The translations under genes and the position numbers were made by a program. This document shows, piece by piece, positions 33,661-47,600 of a stretch of DNA of 64,000 bases. The stretch's first letter is position 1, and each line of letters starts with the position of its first letter. The DNA comes from Microglena sp. YARC (lineage: Eukaryota; Chlorophyta; Chlorophyceae; Chlamydomonadales; Chlamydomonadaceae). The notes under the pieces were generated by a model that worked only from the letters and a program-made list of their open reading frames with translations, did not search any database and was not told the origin of the DNA. Location of the stretch: NCBI GenBank assembly GCA_022414725.1, contig CM039464.1, forward strand, positions 27,960,488 to 28,024,487. The letters run 5' to 3'.

Positions 33661-36600
33661 TTAGAAACCGCCGGGATAGCCGCCTCCAGCACCTCCGAAC
33701 TGACCCCCCTGGAAGCCACCCATCGTGTCACTAGGTCCATAGCCATTAGAGGAGCCCCCTGTTGGCGGGGCAGGCAGCGCTAAGGGCATCAATGTAGCGT
33801 ACGCATTGCGCTGTGCCTCCTGCAAACGATAGGACACAAACAAGGGTGGCATTTTGTGTGAGTGTGTGTATGTGTGGCGTGGCGGCAGCGGGGGAGAGGG
33901 TGGGGGTGGGGGTATGGCCACTGTTAGACAAGCATGTCAACAGTTGCCACTTGAACCGTAGTCATCACTCACAAATGGGATCCACAGACTGATACACATG
34001 ATATGATTGATGCAATTTTTACAATTTAAATGATCACTGTAGCAGGACCTCAGAGCGCCCGTTGGTGAAACGATTGTTTGGGGTTCTAGCTCTGGCTAAC
34101 GCAATGGTGTCCTTAACTTTACGTCCTGTGAGTGAATGTACTACACGGATGTACCAATTTCAATTTGGGGTTCAGTTCATCAATGCCTTTTCTTTTTTAG
34201 CCCTTCCCACCACAGTCAGGCAAGTCCCTTTAGCTTACATAGCCTACCCCTGGACTGTAACATACATACAAGGCAGGCAAATATAACGGCTTGAGACCCT
34301 AAATAGGAGTTGTATGGAGATGAGAATAAGAAAATATTCACAAATCGTCAAAAGAAGAACCCCCTGAGGCAAGCAAATATGACGCAATACAAGAAACTGT
34401 AGCCTGCATGTCTGCACTTGGTAGTGATGTTCAGATACAAAATATATCTCCACAGAGAGAAGCTCCTCTCAGTCAGAAGGGAAGACTAAGAGCCAATTCT
34501 TTCTGTGGAGGTCGATTTGTCTCTGAACAACCGTATCTTGGATGCGGGGGGGTGGGGGGGGTGGGGGGGCAGGAAATAAGCTCATGTACTCATCATCGCT
34601 TTGAATAGAGCTTAACCTTAGGATCTGATGACAACTTTTTTACCCCCCCAAAAGTTTGACAGGAGGTCCCCAAAGTTGAATTGACCCAAATCTAAACTCA
34701 GCTGTAAATCACGTTTGGGCAAATCCTTGAAGGATGCAATAAGGGCATAATAGGAGGGGAATGAAATCCTTGAAAGATGAAATAAGAGCATAATTGGATA
34801 GGGCACGAAAAGATCTTTCGAATGACCCCCATTTAAGGGTGGGGAGGGTGGGGGAGGGTTTTTTAAGGGGTGGGGGTAAAAACATGTTTTCAACTCTACC
34901 CCCCCCCCCCCACTCCCCCCCCCCTGCTTGGGCGGTTGTATAAACATTACTTTCTGGCTTCACCTTGATCTCCAAGCAAAATAAAGAAGGCATCGGACAC
35001 CGCTTTGATGATGTGGTCAAAAATCTGTTTCCTAACTTGGCACTGGCCCTTGACACTGACCTTGCCCTTGTCAGTACACTTATATATACCGATTAAAGGT
35101 TAAAGACATGGTTATCACATGTCATTTGTATGGCAATTGTATGGTTAATATGATATAATCAGAAGGTAATTACAGACATACAATACCGACCCTGTCGTAC
35201 ATGAGTGCAGCATACCCCTGTTTGAACCCAAACCACCACCATTGTATATTTTGGGGGCTACAGACCGCAGCTTCCAGCCAGCTTCATTTAACAGCCACTG
35301 GTTCAAGCCCAAAGCTTTCAACTGCATTACGATCCTTGTCATGTCAGCGTTCAGGCGCACTACCAAGCCACTGGTTTCAGCCAAAGACAGGGAAAGAGAG
35401 CTGCCTAGAAGGTGCTACTAGTAGCCCCCAAAATAAACGATCACTACCACATGCACACACTCATTGCTATGGACTGGCATATCATATGATGTTGACCAAA
35501 GGGGAGTATGAAATCATACAAATTGCATCATAGGATGTATGTAAATGGTAACTTTAGCCTAGACCGACTGATATTATGACATGATATCATATGACATCAT
35601 ATTGCCGTTCCCGAATCCTTGCCTACCTGATCTTGCTGCTCCTTTACGGAGTTAACCTTTTCTTCATGCTGATCCTTGCGCTCAGACATGAGCAGCTCAA
35701 CCTTGCCAGTGTACTCCTTCACAACCTGGGGAAACAAAACCAATAGAATTATAGAAGTTAGAACATTGCCAGTGTGTTGTGGAGGAGTGTTATAAAAGTA
35801 AAGGAGATTTTATCCGAGTGGAGGAGTTTTTATAAAAGTGGAGTTTTTATAAAGGTTAGGCCCTGGCCAGTGTACTCCTTCACAACCTGAGAGGGGACAC
35901 ACAATAATAAGATTATTAAAGTAAGAAAGAAGATCAGCAGGTGGACAGAAATCGGTTGAGGGTAAAATTGTACCTGAGATCCGAATTGACTAAACCCTGC
36001 TCACTTGGATCATGTACAGGAATGCCAAGTCCACCATCTTGTAAGCTGGCCTATTCTTGCCGGAAAAATTAGGCACAAAAATTAGGCCAGAAATAACCCT
36101 GACCAACTGGATGTACGGGAGAGCTAAGTCTACCGTCTTGTAAGCTGGCCTATTCTTGCCGGAAAAATGAGGCACAAAAATTAGGCCAGAAATAACCCTG
36201 ACCAACTGGATGTACGGGACAGCTAAGTCCACCATCTTGCAAGCTGGCCTATTCTTGCCGGAAAAATTAGGCCAGATATAACCCTGACCACATGGATCAT
36301 GTACGGGAGAGCAAAGTCCACCATCTTGTAAGCTGGCCTATTCTGGCCAGAAAAAATAGCAAAAAAGGGCAGAATTAACCCTGCCCACCTGGATCATGTA
36401 TGGGAAAGCAAAGTCCACCATCTTGTTTGCCCAAGCTAGCTCCAACACCACATCAGGCTGCATGAGATCGTAGCACGTGTACAGAGCAGCAGCAAAGCAT
36501 TCCTTTTCATTGATCTTGATGAAATACTTCAACAGCTCCTCAGCAAGCTCTGACTCGCCACTTTGGGCAGTGGTCTCCATGGCGTCCTTGTACAGCTTAT

Positions 36601-39600
36601 CGGCCTTGGCAAGTTCCACAGCCTTGCGCCACCTGGAGGGTGAGGAGTGCTGGCATTAGTACAACTGAGGTATCGGTAGGTGCAGCATGTAGGGTACAAT
36701 ACAGCTACTACAGGACGGGTACATCACAGCTACAACATCAGTACAACAGGTTGGGTAAAACACAGGTACAACAGGGAGGTACAACATCGGTACAACAGGT
36801 TGGGTACAATACATGTTCACCAGGGAGGTACAACATCAGTACGCAGGTCAGATACACCAGGGAGGTACAACATTGGTACGCAGGTCAGGTACACCAGGGA
36901 GGTACAAGATCGGTACGCAGGTCAGGTACACCAGGGAGGTACAACATCGGTACGCAGGTCAGGTACACCAGGGAGGTACAACATCAGTATGCAGGTCAGG
37001 TACACCAGGGAGGTACAACATCGGTACAACAGGTTGGGTACAATACGGGTACACCAGGGAGGTACAACATCAGTATGCTGGTCAGGTACAACAGGGAGGT
37101 ATCAGTAGTATGTATGTGCTGGTAGTGCACGCAGACATAAGAATACCATTTCCATGAGACTCAAATATTCTTGACAAGATTACACACCTAGCACACTGAT
37201 GCCAGGAGCCCAAGACAACCCCCAGTAAGGACACAAGCCAGCCAGAGATTTTTCCCTGTTACCTAATCTGATAGCTACCCAAGACCCTGTTTTGAAGAAA
37301 ATGTCCGCTACCTTACACGCAAATCGAGATCCCTGCGCTCAGACCCAAACCGCTACACAGAATCCCAATCGACACAATTCGCTACTGAAGCTACCAAGAC
37401 GCTGTCCCTGGAGGAGGCCCAACCCCATGATGCTACCAGGTAAACCACTTTCTGAACTGAAAAAAAAATCTCTGAAGTTAGTACAATGCAAGCTCATCAT
37501 CATCATCACTAGATGATGATTGTAACATGTTCCTGGCGCCCCTACTAGACTCCATATATGCCCACAGCCTGGCGGAGTCAAGGGCAATGTAACATGTTCC
37601 TGGCGCCCCTACTAGACTCCATATGTGCCCACAGCTTGGCGGAGTCAAGGGCGATATGCTGTCCCTTCTGACCTAGAAATGGCCCAGAATGGGCCTCAAA
37701 TGCAGCTTGTGGCCTCTACGGTGCCATGGACATGTCCTTCAATGTTTTGCTTTTTACTGGTTACGGATATATGGCCCCAACGAGACTGGAGAAGCAAAAC
37801 TCACTTGAGGTTCTTCTTGTACAACAAGGCGGCAACTCTTCGGAATTCGATGAGCTCGTGCTTTTCCAACCTGCGGAGTACACAGTCCAGGGTGGTGGTT
37901 GGTAGGGTTGGTGAGTGGTGAGTGGTGGTGGGGTTGGTATGTAGGGGCTAACCTGCGGCGAACACAGTCCAGGGTGGTGGTTGGCAGGGTTGGTGGGTGG
38001 TGGTGGGTAGAGAGGCCAACCTGGAACATACGCAGTCCAGGGGAGACATGGTCAGGCGCGTCCACGGGTCATAAAAAATAAACACAGTAATCAGCAATGA
38101 CGTTAAAAAAGAGTGTCGAGCGTAGGTTAGCTGAAGTAAATTAGAGGAAGAAAATACAAAATCTATACGTGAGCATCCAAATCAGTAAAATCAAGTTAGG
38201 CCCTTTTAGTCTAGGCCACATAAGTATCGGAGTTCAAGTCCATGCTTGTCACATTTTTGGCGGAGCCCCCCCTTCTGGGGGGCGGAAGGCCCCAGGGTTA
38301 CCCTTTCATCAGATTGTCATGTTGTTTGTCGGAACGTAACTCTGGCCCTAAATATGTCGCGTACACTGTCTTTGATCAACTGCACTTGATCCCGGTGCCA
38401 CTCCCCTGTTACGTGACGCCAGTTTTACGCGACATACAAAATATCCGGCATGAAATACATACTACTAACTAAATACCACTCAAACATATACATACCACAA
38501 ACCACTTAACACACATACCACACAAACATAGACCACTAAACTGAATACCACACAACAAAATGTCAGACAAACTGGGCAACAAAAACTGGATTGATCATGA
38601 AGGCTGTGGTATCATTTGAAGAGACACATGAAGACAGCGAGCAGCCAAATTGCTGGCTGAAGCTATGCAACCAAGTTTAAGGTCAAGTACTCACTAGCTG
38701 AAGCTATGTAACCAAGTTCAAGTACTCACTTGGAAGCTAGTCCTGGTTGGTCAAAGTTGTCGTATTGCTCAATGGAATGTTTCAATGCCACATAGTCCTC
38801 CTCCTCAACAAGTAGCGAGTTCAGTGCCTCGTTGACCTGAGGATCATCAAAGTAGAAGATTAGTAAAATCTTTAGAATTAGCATCAAAACCAATTGATAG
38901 ATTCCGCTGTCTTCTGCCGTGATTCTTGTACCTGCGTTTGTCGCTTTTGTCTTACCCGCAATTGTCGCAATTGATTGTATTGTACCCATATATAAAATGA
39001 TATTTTACGTGGGAAAGGGTGGGGGAAAGGAAAGGACATCAAGGTGGTAGGAGTTGTTGGTTGGTTGAACTGCGGTGGTTGGTGTGGTGGTTGAACTCCT
39101 ACCACCTTGATGTGGGATGCTGGAGGAGACGCTTTGGCAGTTTTGCCCATGCTAAGTTTCAAATGGATGCGATCGGCAACAATACGAACAACCGAATCAA
39201 TTGTTTTAGCAAGAGGAGTTGCGCTGACGCCAATTTTTATTTTTCAAGTATCGGTATCTAGGTAATCTTGAACGTTTATAGAGAGCATATATATAGGGAA
39301 CGGCAAATCATGTGATGTTGACCAAAGATGAGTATGATATCACACAGAAATCATATGATATGATGGCCCAGGCCAAAGTTCCCTAGTCAGACCACCGGTA
39401 TCATATGATATCATATGATGACATGATATCATATTGCCGACCCCTGCATACATATAACAAATGAGTACATCCTGTTTCACCTGTTTATCCCATATCTACT
39501 GGTATTTCTGAGTTTTCCAAACCCGTTCATATTCAGCTGTCATCCAATCATATCACAGGCATTTTCAGGCTCGTACCCTATCTAAGTATGAGAAACCACA

Positions 39601-42600
39601 CGCAATAAACCCTGAATATAAACCACAAGCAATAAAACCAATCAAAGCATGAGAAACCACACGCAATAAACCCTGTATATAAACCACAAGCAATAAAACC
39701 AATCAAAGTATAAGAAACCACACGCAATAAACCCTTTATGTAAACCACAAGCAATAAAATCAATCAAGTATGAAAAACCACACGCAATAAGAGGACACAC
39801 CAGCTGGGGGCTGTTGGCCCATCGTGACCACGAAGGTCCTCACCTTGAGGATGTTTGACTTTTGACTTTTGCACCGCACATGCAGACATGAGAATACCAA
39901 ATCCACGAGACTCTAATATTCTTGATGAAATTACACCCGTAGCACACTGGTGCCAATCTCCTTGATAAGACTACACCCATGTCAATGGTGCATATATTCT
40001 TCACTTGTTAAAAACAATCATGACCACAAACTAACACGACCATAAAGAAGTCATAACCATCATAACCAAAACAAATCATAACCATCATGACCAAAACTTA
40101 TAAAAATACAAAGGTCCTCACCTCGGGGACGTTTGACTTTTGAACCGCCACCAGGTAGTCCTTAATCAGAGGGAGATGGCTCTGCTTCCTGAACATGTCC
40201 ACGACTCGGGCATGGTCCAGACGGGACTGCGATGGGACAAGGGAGAGATACCAGAGGTGAGCTCATAAAATCAATACAGTGTAACAAATCAAATACAGGC
40301 ATTGAGACAATGTATAAAATCAATACAGTGTATAAAATCAAATACGGATACAGTGTATTCTGCAGGAGGTTATATGAGTAAATTATATGGTTTCTAGGCG
40401 GTAGTTTTATGGTGATTGCGTGGTAAGTACAAGATCATTGCATGGGAAGACGCCAAATTGTCAGCAAATTGAATCTTGTAACAATCAATATAAAAATTAC
40501 GGAGACTTATTCACATTCAATGCAAGCCCTTGTCTAAGGATAAGAACCAGTGTCCTGACTTAATGCCTTTTTGTAGTTTAGGCACACAAGCAATTATTTA
40601 TAAATTCCTTCAGAGTGCCACTTGCAACGTTTTGAAAAAAAGGGTATACCCAAAAGGCTCGAACATAGCACCCCCAAAAAAACCAGGTGCGTAACCAAGC
40701 TACTTGAGGCACCTAAAATAGAAGGCTGACCCCACGGTGGCAGTGTGTCTGTATGAATGTATGTATGTATGTATGTGCACGGTGAAACTAAGCAAATCAA
40801 GTTCCAATCACTGTCACCCCTCAGGATTTCCAGTGGTCGGCAGGTTGCACAGCACCGAGGCACAACAAAAACAAACATGCACTGTCTAGGACCGACTAAT
40901 GTTATCTCAGGTGCATCTCCAACTGCACGATTTGGAAGCACAATTTGAGAGAAACCCTTACATGGGGACATAAGCAGGGTACTATATTTTTTCAAATTGG
41001 TCAGTGCTTAAAGCGTACAAACGTCAAATTGGTCAGCGCTTTGTAGTGCAAAAAGCGCAAAAACTGAGCGCTGCGCACACAGGGGGTTAAAAAAACTGTG
41101 CAAAATGCGAAGTGGGGCTCAAAAAGCGTGCGCAAAATCGCGCTGCCGTGCGCGCTTTGTAGTACCCTGGCCATAAGCCGTACCTGCAGAACGTTGAGCA
41201 GATCCACCAGCAACGCTGGGTGCTCGTCAAGGTAGAACTGCAATGAACGGTAGTGCACCTGCAGGACAATGGCAGAAAAAATAGGGGCGGGTTGGCAAGG
41301 CAAGCTAGGCTAGGGTAAGGCAAGAAAAGGCAAGCTAGGGCAAGGCAGGCTAGGGTAAGGCAAAAACAGGCAAGGCAACCTAGGGCAAGAAAAGGCTAGA
41401 AAAGGCGAGGTGAGGCAGGGCAAGGCGAGGCAGGGCAAAGCAAGCTAGAGCAAGGCAGGGCAGGGCAAGAAAAGGCGAGAGAGGGTGAGGTGAGCCAGGC
41501 AAGACAATGCAAGAAAAGGCAAGGTGAGCCAGGGCAAAGCAAGCTAGGGCAAGGCGAGGCAGGGCAAGAAAAGGATAGAAAGGGTGAGGTGAGCCAGGCA
41601 AGGCAATGCAAGAAAAGGCAAGGTGGCCTGAAAAGGCAAGGTGGCCTGAAAAGGCAAGGCAAGGCGAGCCAGGGCAAAGCAAGCTAAAGTAAGGCGAGGC
41701 AGGGCAAGAAAAGGCAAGAAAGGTTGAGGTGAGCCAGGCAAGGCAATGCAAGAAAAGGCAAGGCGAGCCAGGGCAAAGCAAGCTAGAGCAAGGGGAGGCA
41801 GGGCAAGAAAAGGCAAGGTGAGAAAGGGCAAGGCGAGGCAAGTAAAGGTAAGGCGGGCCAGGGCAAGGCAGTGAAAGGAATGGAAAAATGGAATCGTGTC
41901 GACTGGTGCCTCTAGCCACTTGCTGCCGCCTACAGAAGGGATTGCCTTGCACAACTGGGGTAGCAGTGAGATGCCAACTGACTTCGGTAATAGCATACAC
42001 ACAGGATGTGTACACCATGCATGCAGCCAGATAACAGAAAGCTTAACAAGACAAGGGGAGCCACCTACATCGTTGTTCGAGACGCGAACAGACACATCCT
42101 TGAACTGCACATGCTCCCAGGCAACAGGAGAGTGGGCCATCATGCAAGCTGCGGCGTTGTCATACTCATCATACTGCATATACAGGTAAGTAAGCTCCTT
42201 CCAGTGCTGCTGCTCCTCTGTCACCCTATAGTGGTGGTGTTATTGGTGTGTGTGATGGTGTTGTTGGCATACTCATCATACTGCATATACAGGTAAGTAA
42301 GATTCCTCCAATGCTGCTGCTCCTCTGTCACCCTATAGTGGTGGCGGTGGTGTTATTGGTGTGTGTGTGATGGTGGTGTTGGTGTGTGTGTGATGGTGGA
42401 GAATGTGGTGGTATGAGTGCTTTAGTAGGGGCCTGATCAAGTTGCACATAGTGTCCTCTGTCACCCTATAGTGGTGGTGGACGTGTTATTGGTGTGTGTG
42501 ATGGTGGTGTTGGTGTGTGTGTGATGGTGGACAATGTGGTGGTATGAGTGTATAAGTAGGGGCCTGATCAAGTTGCACATAGTGTCCTCTGTCACCCTAT

Positions 42601-44643
42601 AGTGGTGGTGGTTGTGTTATTGGTGTGTGTGATGGGGTGTGTGATGGTGTGTCGATGTGTTTGTGTGATGGTGGAGAATGCGGTGGTATAAGTAGGGGCC
42701 TAATCAAGTTGCACATAGTGTTCTAAGGCTGCTTTAGGAATTCCTCTGGAGGAATATTTTTACTTATTAGGAGTTTCTCCGCATTTCTTTCTGAATCCCG
42801 GGTGGGCGCTGTTTTGTTTCCGGGGTGACCCCTAACCCCCACTTCCTGGGGTGGAAATCCTTAAAATAATAAGGAGCCATATAGAACACACTCCCTGTCT
42901 CACATGATCAGTCGTGGGATATCCAGCTTGGCCCAGGTCGTGCTGGTACTTGTGATAAATCAGCTTATGATGCATTAGCTTCAGCTGTTTTCTAGATGTT
43001 TAATATACCTGTCAAACCTGTTTAGTAGTGGAATATTAAGCTTGGCCCAGGTCGTGGTGGAGCTTGTGATATTTCGGCTTATGATTAGGGGACGGCAATA
43101 CAATAGCATGGCATGGCATCATGTAATACCATATCATCATATGATATCACATGATGCCGGCAGTCTAACTAGGCCAAAGTTAACATTTATATACAATCGC
43201 ATATGATGCAGTTTGTATGATATTACTCGCATTTGTCAACATCATATGATTTGCCGGTCCCTAAATATTAAGCTTGGTCCAGGTAGTGGTGGTACTTGTG
43301 GTATTTCAGCTTATGATGCTTTTTATTTAGCTGTTATCTGGAAGTTGAACACAACTGTCTCACCTGATCAGTCGTGGAATATTGAGCTTGGCAGAGAACA
43401 GTTGCAAGTGCTCCATCAGCTTCTCAGGCTTGTAGCCAGCATACAGAAAGCCCAGCTCAGTGAAGATGCCCACGTGTGCTCGCTCCAGTCCAATGCCAGA
43501 CGCAAGCGTAACAAGGCGAACTACTTATATATTTATTCGGCCAGTCTCACCTGATCAGTCGTGGAATATTCAGCTTGGCGGAGAACAGTTTCAAGTGCTC
43601 CATTAGCTTCTCAGGCTTGTAGCGAGCATACAGGATTCCCAGCTCAGTGAAGATGCCCATGTGTGCTCGCTCCAGTCCAATGCCAGACGCAAGCGTAACA
43701 AGGCGAACTACTTATGTATTTATTCAGCCAGTCTCACCTGATCAGTCGTGGAATATTCAGCTTGGCGGAGAACAGTTTCAAGTGCTCCATCAGCTTCTCA
43801 GGCTTGTAGCGAGCATACAGGAAGCCCAGCTCAGTGAAGATGCCCACGTGTGCTCGCTCCAGTCCAATGCCAGGCGCAAGCGTAACAAGGCGAACTACTT
43901 ATATATTTATTCAGCCAGTCTCACCTGATCAGTCGTGGAATATTCAGCTTGGCGGAGAACAGTTTCAAGTGCTCCATCAGCTTCTCAGGCTTGTAGCGAG
44001 CATACAGGAAGCCCAGCTCAGTGAAGATGCCCATGTGTGCGCGCTCCAGACCAATGCCAGACTCGAGCAGAGCAATGAGCTCCTCGTAGTATCCCAGTCG
44101 CTGGTAGTACTCCGACACCTCATCCAACTCATCGGCATTGATGATGATGCTGAGGCCACAGAGCTGAGCCAGGCGGAACTCCTTGTTGTCCACGCATGCA
44201 AACAGCACTTCCTGAGTGCGGCATTCCAGGGGGGGGCAATTCAACATTTGCAAGCATGCTGGGGGGAGCAATTCAACATTCGCAAGCATGCTAGGGGGGA
44301 GCAATTCAACATTTGCAAGCATACTAGGGGGAAGCAATTCAACATTTGCGGGTGTGGTTCTAGGAACAGGGCAGGTTAAAGCCACCCCCCACAACCTGGT
44401 ATCAACTTTTACACCCCTCATATGTACAGGCTTTGTACACGCAGATACCCAACTTCACATATTTCACATCATGGGGTGTTCTTGTTTCCAAACACCTACT
44501 TTGGTCATCAATATCTCACATTTTAGTACAAATGCGAATTCTTTGCGAAATTCATTTCTACTTGGCACTAATATTATGTTGTGTGGACCACTTATAAGCA
44601 AAGGTCAAGAAACAGGGGTATCCTCTTACATTGCTTAATATGA

Positions 44644-44697
<54 letters not shown>

Positions 44698-47600
44698 CAA
44701 TAACCTAACCCAGGGGTAACCTCTTACAATGCTTAATATAATAAATAAATAAGTATAATAAGTAAATATAAAGGAGTAACCTCTTACATAGCTTAATATG
44801 ATCAGTTGCATATTGCTTAGCAGTGCTCTTCGTAAAAGAAAGTGCTAGGTTGTGTACAATGGTGTATAGGGGGTGCTACGGTAGAGCCTCTTTGGGGTTG
44901 TTTTAGGGGCAAAAAAGCTGCTCTTACCCTACGGTAGCCTGCACCCGGTTCAGGTGGTCTAACGGGTGTTCAGGGTGTTCACCGCCTGTTTATGTACATC
45001 ATTGGTGAAACATGTAGGTGTTGAACACCCTGAACACCTGTTTTACAACCTTAACAGGTGCAGGCTACCTTAGGGGTAGCGTTCCGAAGACTGCCAGTAG
45101 CACAATGGTGCTGTTTAAAGGCACTGCTTCATTCCCTAGATTACAACATGGGTATGTACACCCAAACATGCATGTCGTGCATGACACCCTGGATGTGTAC
45201 ACCCAAATATGCATGCCGAGCACGAGCCCTGCAACAAGTGGTGCCTACTTAGTATGGATTTTGGCGCCTTTTTTAGTTGGCCGAAGAACCATGCAACAAA
45301 TCAAATTCGAATTCAAAAAAATCAACAACTGACCTTCCATGTGCGTGGTGAGTTGGCCTTGCGGGCAGCGTCCACAGCAGCCTGGAACTGTCCCAGCTTG
45401 ACCAAGGTGGAGCCCAGGCGAGCGTAGTTGGGGATGTGCTGGAATAGGACTTGGGCAGCCTCATACATGCCCTCGTCGTAGCAGCGGTCCCCGCAAGCCT
45501 GGAGGTTGGCCTGGTGAGTGCCTGCAATGGAAGTGAGGGGAAGTTAGCCACCACTTAAGTTAACCTCCAGTTGGGTTGAGGGGATTGAGGGTTGAGGGGT
45601 CGAGATATAAATTCAAAGGTTACGGGGGGGTTAGAGTTTCTGGTTCAGGTTCTAGGTGGGTCTAGGGTTTACTCCAGTGGAGGCTTACCAAAGAGGAGGC
45701 TAACTTTCCCAGAATTGCAATGAAGGCCTCTAGGTGTCCCAACTAACCAGCACGGCGTAGGCATACACCAGTTCAGGTTCTAGGTGGGTTGAGGATTTAC
45801 TGAAGTGGAAGCTAACTTCCCTATACCTGCAATGAAGGCCTCTAGGTGTCCCAACTGACCAGCACAGGCGTAGGCATACACTAGTTCAGGTTCTAGATGG
45901 GTTTAGAGTTTACTTAAGTGGAGGCTTGCTTCCCCGTACCTGCAATGAAGGCCTCTAGGTGTCCCATCTGTCCAGCACGGGCGTAGGCATAAACCAACTC
46001 CGTATCCACGCGGGGCTCCTTTTGCTTCTTGCGCACCATGAGGAGATACTTGACAAGCTCTTCATACACCTCAGCGTTCTTGGCCTTATCAGTGACCTGC
46101 ACATAGTCAAATTATATCATGTTGCCGTTCCCTAGATATTGGCGGTTGGCCCCAGTGCAAGCAAACGGGCTGCCCTCTCAACCCCATGTCTCGTAATAAG
46201 GCATATGATTATTTATGTGATTATTTATTTGCTGCGGGTAGTGAGGTCGTGGGGCCCATGGACGTGTGGCTTGTGTGTGGTGTGCTTATGTTCGGAAGAA
46301 CCAACAGGAGGCGTAAGGCTTGGACAAGCACTGGGAGATTGAGCGTGGTTGATATTAAAACTACAATCAGTATTCATTAACATACCGCAGGTAGATATTG
46401 GTAGGGACCGGTATATCATATGATGTTGACCAAAGGCGAGTATGATATCATGTGACATCATACTAATTGCATCATATGATATTGCAAATAAATGGCGACT
46501 TTAGCCTATTCAGACTGCCGGCATCATATGATATCATATGATAACATTATCAACATGATATCATATGATGACATGATCAAAATGATATCATTTGATGACA
46601 TGATAAATATGATGTCATATTGCCGTTCCCTACCTGCACATAGTTGGACGAGTCGTTGGCCTTCAGGTAAGATGCGATAGCTTCTCCAACGACCATAGCC
46701 TCAAGCTGAGCGTGGCCCAATTCGCTCCAGACTGCTGCCTCATCGGCCTTTGTGGCAAATTCGGCACCGCGTGGGATGTCCTTCATGCTGTGGAGGATGA
46801 CCTTGATGGCTTGGACCTTGAGGTTGAACTTCTTGTAGATCTCGAATGCCTCCTCAAACAAGTTGTACTCAATGGCCTTCTCAGCAACAGCAGGTCCGTC
46901 GAAGTTGTCCAGGCGGTGGACGAAGTCCTAAGGGGGGGGGTAGAGGGGGATACAGTTGAGGGAGTATGTGTGTATGAGGGGTGGGGGTGGGGCCTGGGAT
47001 GGGGTGGGGGGGATGTGTGGATGGGGTAGTACTTGTTGGTTGGTTGGCTGGTGGCATATTCGACACCATGCATTCACACCTCAATGCACACGCACTTTCT
47101 CGATGCACAAATAACAATGAACCCATGCACATATCTCCATGAACACACACACCATCATGCACAGACACATTTCCCCCATGCTCACATCCACAAACCCACA
47201 AGCCCATGCAAACAAACACAACACAACACCAAGCAAACACACCTAATCAACCAATACTGACAGCCACCTACCTACCTACCAACTCATCTACCCACATCAA
47301 CCTACTAACCCACAGCCACCTACCTGCACATTGACCTACCATGTCACCTGTACCTACCTACCTACCTACCTACGGACAGTCACCTACCTTGACACGGAGA
47401 GGAGCAGCCTTGATGGCCGTGAGGATGAGCAGGTTCTGGAGGTTGGCGTTGTTGCTGAAGGCAGAGTTCTGCAGCACAATCTTCTCAAGCAGCTCGATCA
47501 GCTCAGCCTGCAGCTCGCGAGCCATGAAAGCCTTCACAGTCACAGACACCTCTTCAGGGTTCTTGCTCTCAGGTAGGGCAGTGCCTATCACCTGGTCTAC

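Noticed and set aside
36640..37157. Plus-strand frames rich in GGTTSVRR
   Set aside because: They are translations of a 37 bp minisatellite in clathrin intron 19.
41380..42018. Minus-strand Pro/Leu/Ser-rich frames in clathrin intron 15
   Set aside because: By-products of the 'aggcaaggc' minisatellite between two exons with consistent splice sites.
43213..44379. Plus-strand frames of about 100-180 codons with repeated [10 protein letters not shown] text
   Set aside because: They are antisense to clathrin exon 14 and its tandem copies.
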